A DNA stretch of 6,112 nt, from positions 1 through 6,112 of the forward strand of contig JALONE010000076.1 in assembly GCA_025455125.1 (NCBI GenBank). The letters run 5' to 3'. This stretch comes from Bacteroidota bacterium (GTDB taxonomy: Bacteria; Bacteroidota; Ignavibacteria; UBA10030). How positions within the stretch are numbered: position 1 is the stretch's first letter; the number at the start of each line of letters is the position of its first letter. The notes under the pieces are model-generated. The model did not search any database. It was not told the origin of the DNA and was given only the letters and a program-made list of their open reading frames with translations. The position numbers and the translations under genes were made by a program. Positions 4,518 to 6,112 of this stretch are shown one piece after another.

Positions 4518-5636
4518 ATGCACACACCTCCGAATCGCGATTCTTCCCTTGTCCGGCTTTTCCTTGAATTGGTGCGTATTGATGCGGTCTCATTGATGGA
4601 GCGGCCTATTGCCGATGCACTAACGCGCCTTCTGACCACGGAAGGCATTCGCGTCCAGGAAGACGATACCGGCGCCCAAGTCGGCGGAAACACCGGGAAC
4701 CTGCTTTGCTTCCCTCCGCACTTCGACCCGAATAAACCGGCGCTGATGCTGACCGCCCACCTGGATACGGTTCTCCCGACGGCACATCTCAAGCCGATCG
4801 TCCGCGAGGATCACATTACGTCTGACGGGACGACCATTCTCGGCGCCGACAATCGCGCTGGGCTTTCAGTGCTCGTCGATCTCTTGCTGTCGTCCGTTCG
4901 TCCCACGATCCCGCAACGAAACTACTTTTGCGTTTTCACGTTCGGGGAGGAGCTCGCGCTCTATGGTGCTGGGACGGTGGACCTTTCACGATTCAATGTC
5001 ATCGGCGGGTTTGTGTTCGATTGCTCCAAGCGTCCCGGAATCTACATCCGCGAGAGCGTCGGGCTGCATCTGTTCAACGCCCGCGTGATCGGAAGGTCGG
5101 CGCATTCGGGAGTCAATCCGGAAGAAGGGATGAGCGCCATCGTACTGGCGAGCGAGGCGATCGCGAAGCTTCCGCTTGGACGGATCGATGCGGAGACGAC
5201 GGCAAACGTCGGAAAGATCGTTGGCGGCGAAGCGGTGAATGCCGTGCCGGAGCGCGTGGCCATCGAGGGAGAAGTGCGGTCATTCACACCGCAACGGATC
5301 GGCGAACACCTGCAGATCATTGAATCCATCTTCCGCTCCACGGTGGAAGGGAAGGGGAGACTCGAGTTCGAGACCGCAGTGGATTTCGAACCGTACGTTC
5401 TTGCTCCGACCTCTCCGGTCGTGGTGGAACTGGAACGGGCGTTGAGGGGCGCAGGCCTTGAGCCAACACCCATCCGCTACACCGGAGGAAGCGACGCCAA
5501 CAAGTATAATGCGAAAGGCATCCCCGCGGTCAACATCGGGATCGGCGCGCAGAAGCCGCACTCAACCGACGAATTCATTCTCATCGAAGACCTTGAACGT
5601 TCATCCCACATTGCGAAGGAGCTTGTCCGTGCGTAG
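4518..5636 (+). CDS. M20-family zinc metallopeptidase, peptidase T-like (PepT-like)
   Basis: This 372-residue protein has the complete M20 two-metal active site. H81 and D83 lie in TAHLDTV, the bridging D111 in LGADNRAG, the catalytic base E144 and ligand E145 in FTFGEELALYGA, D168 in FVFDCS, and H348 in AQKPHSTDE. The lid/dimerisation domain inserted in the middle (about 180-290) carries GRSAHSG (192-198), typical of the family. Length and motifs fit the PepT-like branch of aminopeptidases acting on short peptides. Exact substrate is unknown, and an amidohydrolase or an isopeptide-cleaving activity cannot be excluded. No signal peptide is seen, so it acts in the cytoplasm. The ATG at 4518 is the first start after an in-frame TGA at 4497-4499, and no Shine-Dalgarno sequence is visible before it, unlike every other complete gene here. 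Its 3' end overlaps the cyanophycinase-like gene by 8 bp, indicating translational coupling. Confidence 0.92.
   Translation: MHTPPNRDSSLVRLFLELVRIDAVSLMERPIADALTRLLTTEGIRVQEDDTGAQVGGNTGNLLCFPPHFDPNKPALMLTAHLDTVLPTAHLKPIVREDHITSDGTTILGADNRAGLSVLVDLLLSSVRPTIPQRNYFCVFTFGEELALYGAGTVDLSRFNVIGGFVFDCSKRPGIYIRESVGLHLFNARVIGRSAHSGVNPEEGMSAIVLASEAIAKLPLGRIDAETTANVGKIVGGEAVNAVPERVAIEGEVRSFTPQRIGEHLQIIESIFRSTVEGKGRLEFETAVDFEPYVLAPTSPVVVELERALRGAGLEPTPIRYTGGSDANKYNAKGIPAVNIGIGAQKPHSTDEFILIEDLERSSHIAKELVRA
5616..5621 (+). promoter_or_regulatory. Shine-Dalgarno site for the GTG-started cyanophycinase-like gene
   Basis: AAGGAG at 5616-5621 is followed by CTTGTCC and then GTG at 5629. The spacing of seven bases is ideal, and this is the strongest such site in the window. 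It lies inside the last codons of the peptidase gene and decides in favour of the GTG start. Confidence 0.85.
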
Positions 5637-6112
5637 CATCCTCGTTCTGCTCGTTCTGTTGCTCGATGTCATTCCACTATGCGCACAGCCCGACTCGACG
5701 CCCCAGGGGCATCTGGTGATCATCGGCGGTGGTCGTCGTGATGCCGATATCATGAAGGCCTTCGTTGGATTCGCCGGAGGAGCGCAAGCGGTGGTCGCAG
5801 CGTTCCCGATGGCGAGTTCGCTGGCCGATTCAATGGGAGAGGAAGTTGAAGCGGAGTTCAAGAAGCTCGGCGTCAAGGAGCTTCGATACATGAACATCAC
5901 CCGCACGCAGGCGGATGATCCGGCTGTTCTCGCCCGAATGGAAGGGGTGACCGGCGTCTATTTTCCCGGTGGCGATCAAAGCAAGTTGACCGCCGTGCTG
6001 AATGGGACGAAGATGCTCGAGCATATTCGCGCGCTCTATTATAGAGGCGGGGTGTTGGGCGGAACCAGTGCCGGTGCCGCTGTAATGAGCCGGATCATGA
6101 TCACGGGGGATG
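5629..6112 (+). CDS. Secreted cyanophycinase-like S51 serine peptidase (3' end outside window)
   Basis: The frame runs from GTG 5629 past the window end, giving 161 visible residues. The start follows an ideal AAGGAG and overlaps the peptidase stop by 8 bp. Residues 1-19 (MRSILVLLVLLLDVIPLCA) form a hydrophobic signal peptide with a likely signal peptidase I cut after L-C-A, so the product should be exported. The mature part starts with a Rossmann-like strand HLVIIGGG (28-35). YFPGGDQ lies at 111-117 and the nucleophile elbow GGTSAGAAV at 144-152, with S147 as the probable catalytic serine. These are hallmarks of peptidase family S51, which contains cyanophycinase (cleaving cyanophycin into beta-Asp-Arg dipeptides) and dipeptidase E. 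The GGTSAGA and GGDQ motifs favour cyanophycinase-like over dipeptidase E. The remaining catalytic and substrate residues lie beyond the window. Whether the true substrate is cyanophycin is unknown; many exported homologues have not been tested. The gene is easily missed because it has no ATG start and no stop within the window. Confidence 0.88.
   Translation, partial: MRSILVLLVLLLDVIPLCAQPDSTPQGHLVIIGGGRRDADIMKAFVGFAGGAQAVVAAFPMASSLADSMGEEVEAEFKKLGVKELRYMNITRTQADDPAVLARMEGVTGVYFPGGDQSKLTAVLNGTKMLEHIRALYYRGGVLGGTSAGAAVMSRIMITGD

Noticed and set aside
4496..4567. Short 23-codon plus-strand frame (MKQPFHPHAHTSES...) overlapping the peptidase start, considered as a leader peptide
   Set aside because: There is no Shine-Dalgarno, no run of a regulatory amino acid such as Arg, and no attenuator hairpin behind it.
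4303..4596. 97-codon plus-strand open frame in the divergent intergenic region
   Set aside because: It has no ribosome binding site or recognisable motif, and it runs out of frame into the well-supported peptidase gene.
5670..5690. Possible lipoprotein signal around the cysteine at residue 18 of the cyanophycinase-like protein
   Set aside because: The residues before the cysteine are I-P-L, which lacks the Gly/Ala/Ser needed at -1 for a lipobox; a signal peptidase I site after L-C-A fits better.

Overview
The window reads as an ordinary bacterial chromosome segment of moderately high GC content. It carries five protein genes, two of them cut by the window edges, plus an unusual variety of short non-coding repeats. 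The organism cannot be fixed from this window. The PAS/CxxC-type sensor tail, the GAGCCTGTCGA hairpin repeats and the short-period intergenic repeats resemble what I remember from environmental genomes of the Bacteroidota/Ignavibacteriota group, but this is a weak guess.

Layout. Bases 1-283 (+) hold the 3' end of a PAS-type signalling protein that ends in a double-CxxC tail. Its stop codon lies inside a perfect 18-bp palindrome. A terminator hairpin follows at 297-329, then two different periodic repeats at 355-394 and 405-468. Three genes on the minus strand form a probable operon read from right to left: ornithine carbamoyltransferase (4149-3232), ornithine aminotransferase (3116-1905) and a predicted GTPase of the cyclic 2,3-diphosphoglycerate synthetase family (1796-474). 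Each of the two gaps in this operon is about 110 bp and contains its own repeat: an 8-bp-period TGAGCC array after the carbamoyltransferase, and a pair of inverted REP-like hairpins after the aminotransferase. A 368-bp divergent intergenic region (4150-4517) separates this operon from a plus-strand pair. That pair is an M20-family PepT-like metallopeptidase (4518-5636) and, overlapping it by 8 bp with a GTG start, a secreted cyanophycinase-like S51 serine peptidase (5629 to the window end).

How the genes may work together. The carbamoyltransferase interconverts citrulline and ornithine, and the aminotransferase moves ornithine to glutamate-5-semialdehyde, so the left operon handles ornithine. 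The peptidase and the cyanophycinase-like protein could release amino acids from peptides or from an Asp/Arg polymer, giving a possible arginine and ornithine supply theme across the divergent region. That link is inferred from adjacency only. The GTPase is the least understood member, and its place downstream of two ornithine enzymes is the best functional clue. I saw no CRISPR array, tRNA, rRNA, transposase or prophage gene. The strongest non-coding observations are the paired hairpins with covarying arms at 1817-1888 and the use of a different repeat family at every gene 3' end on the left side.
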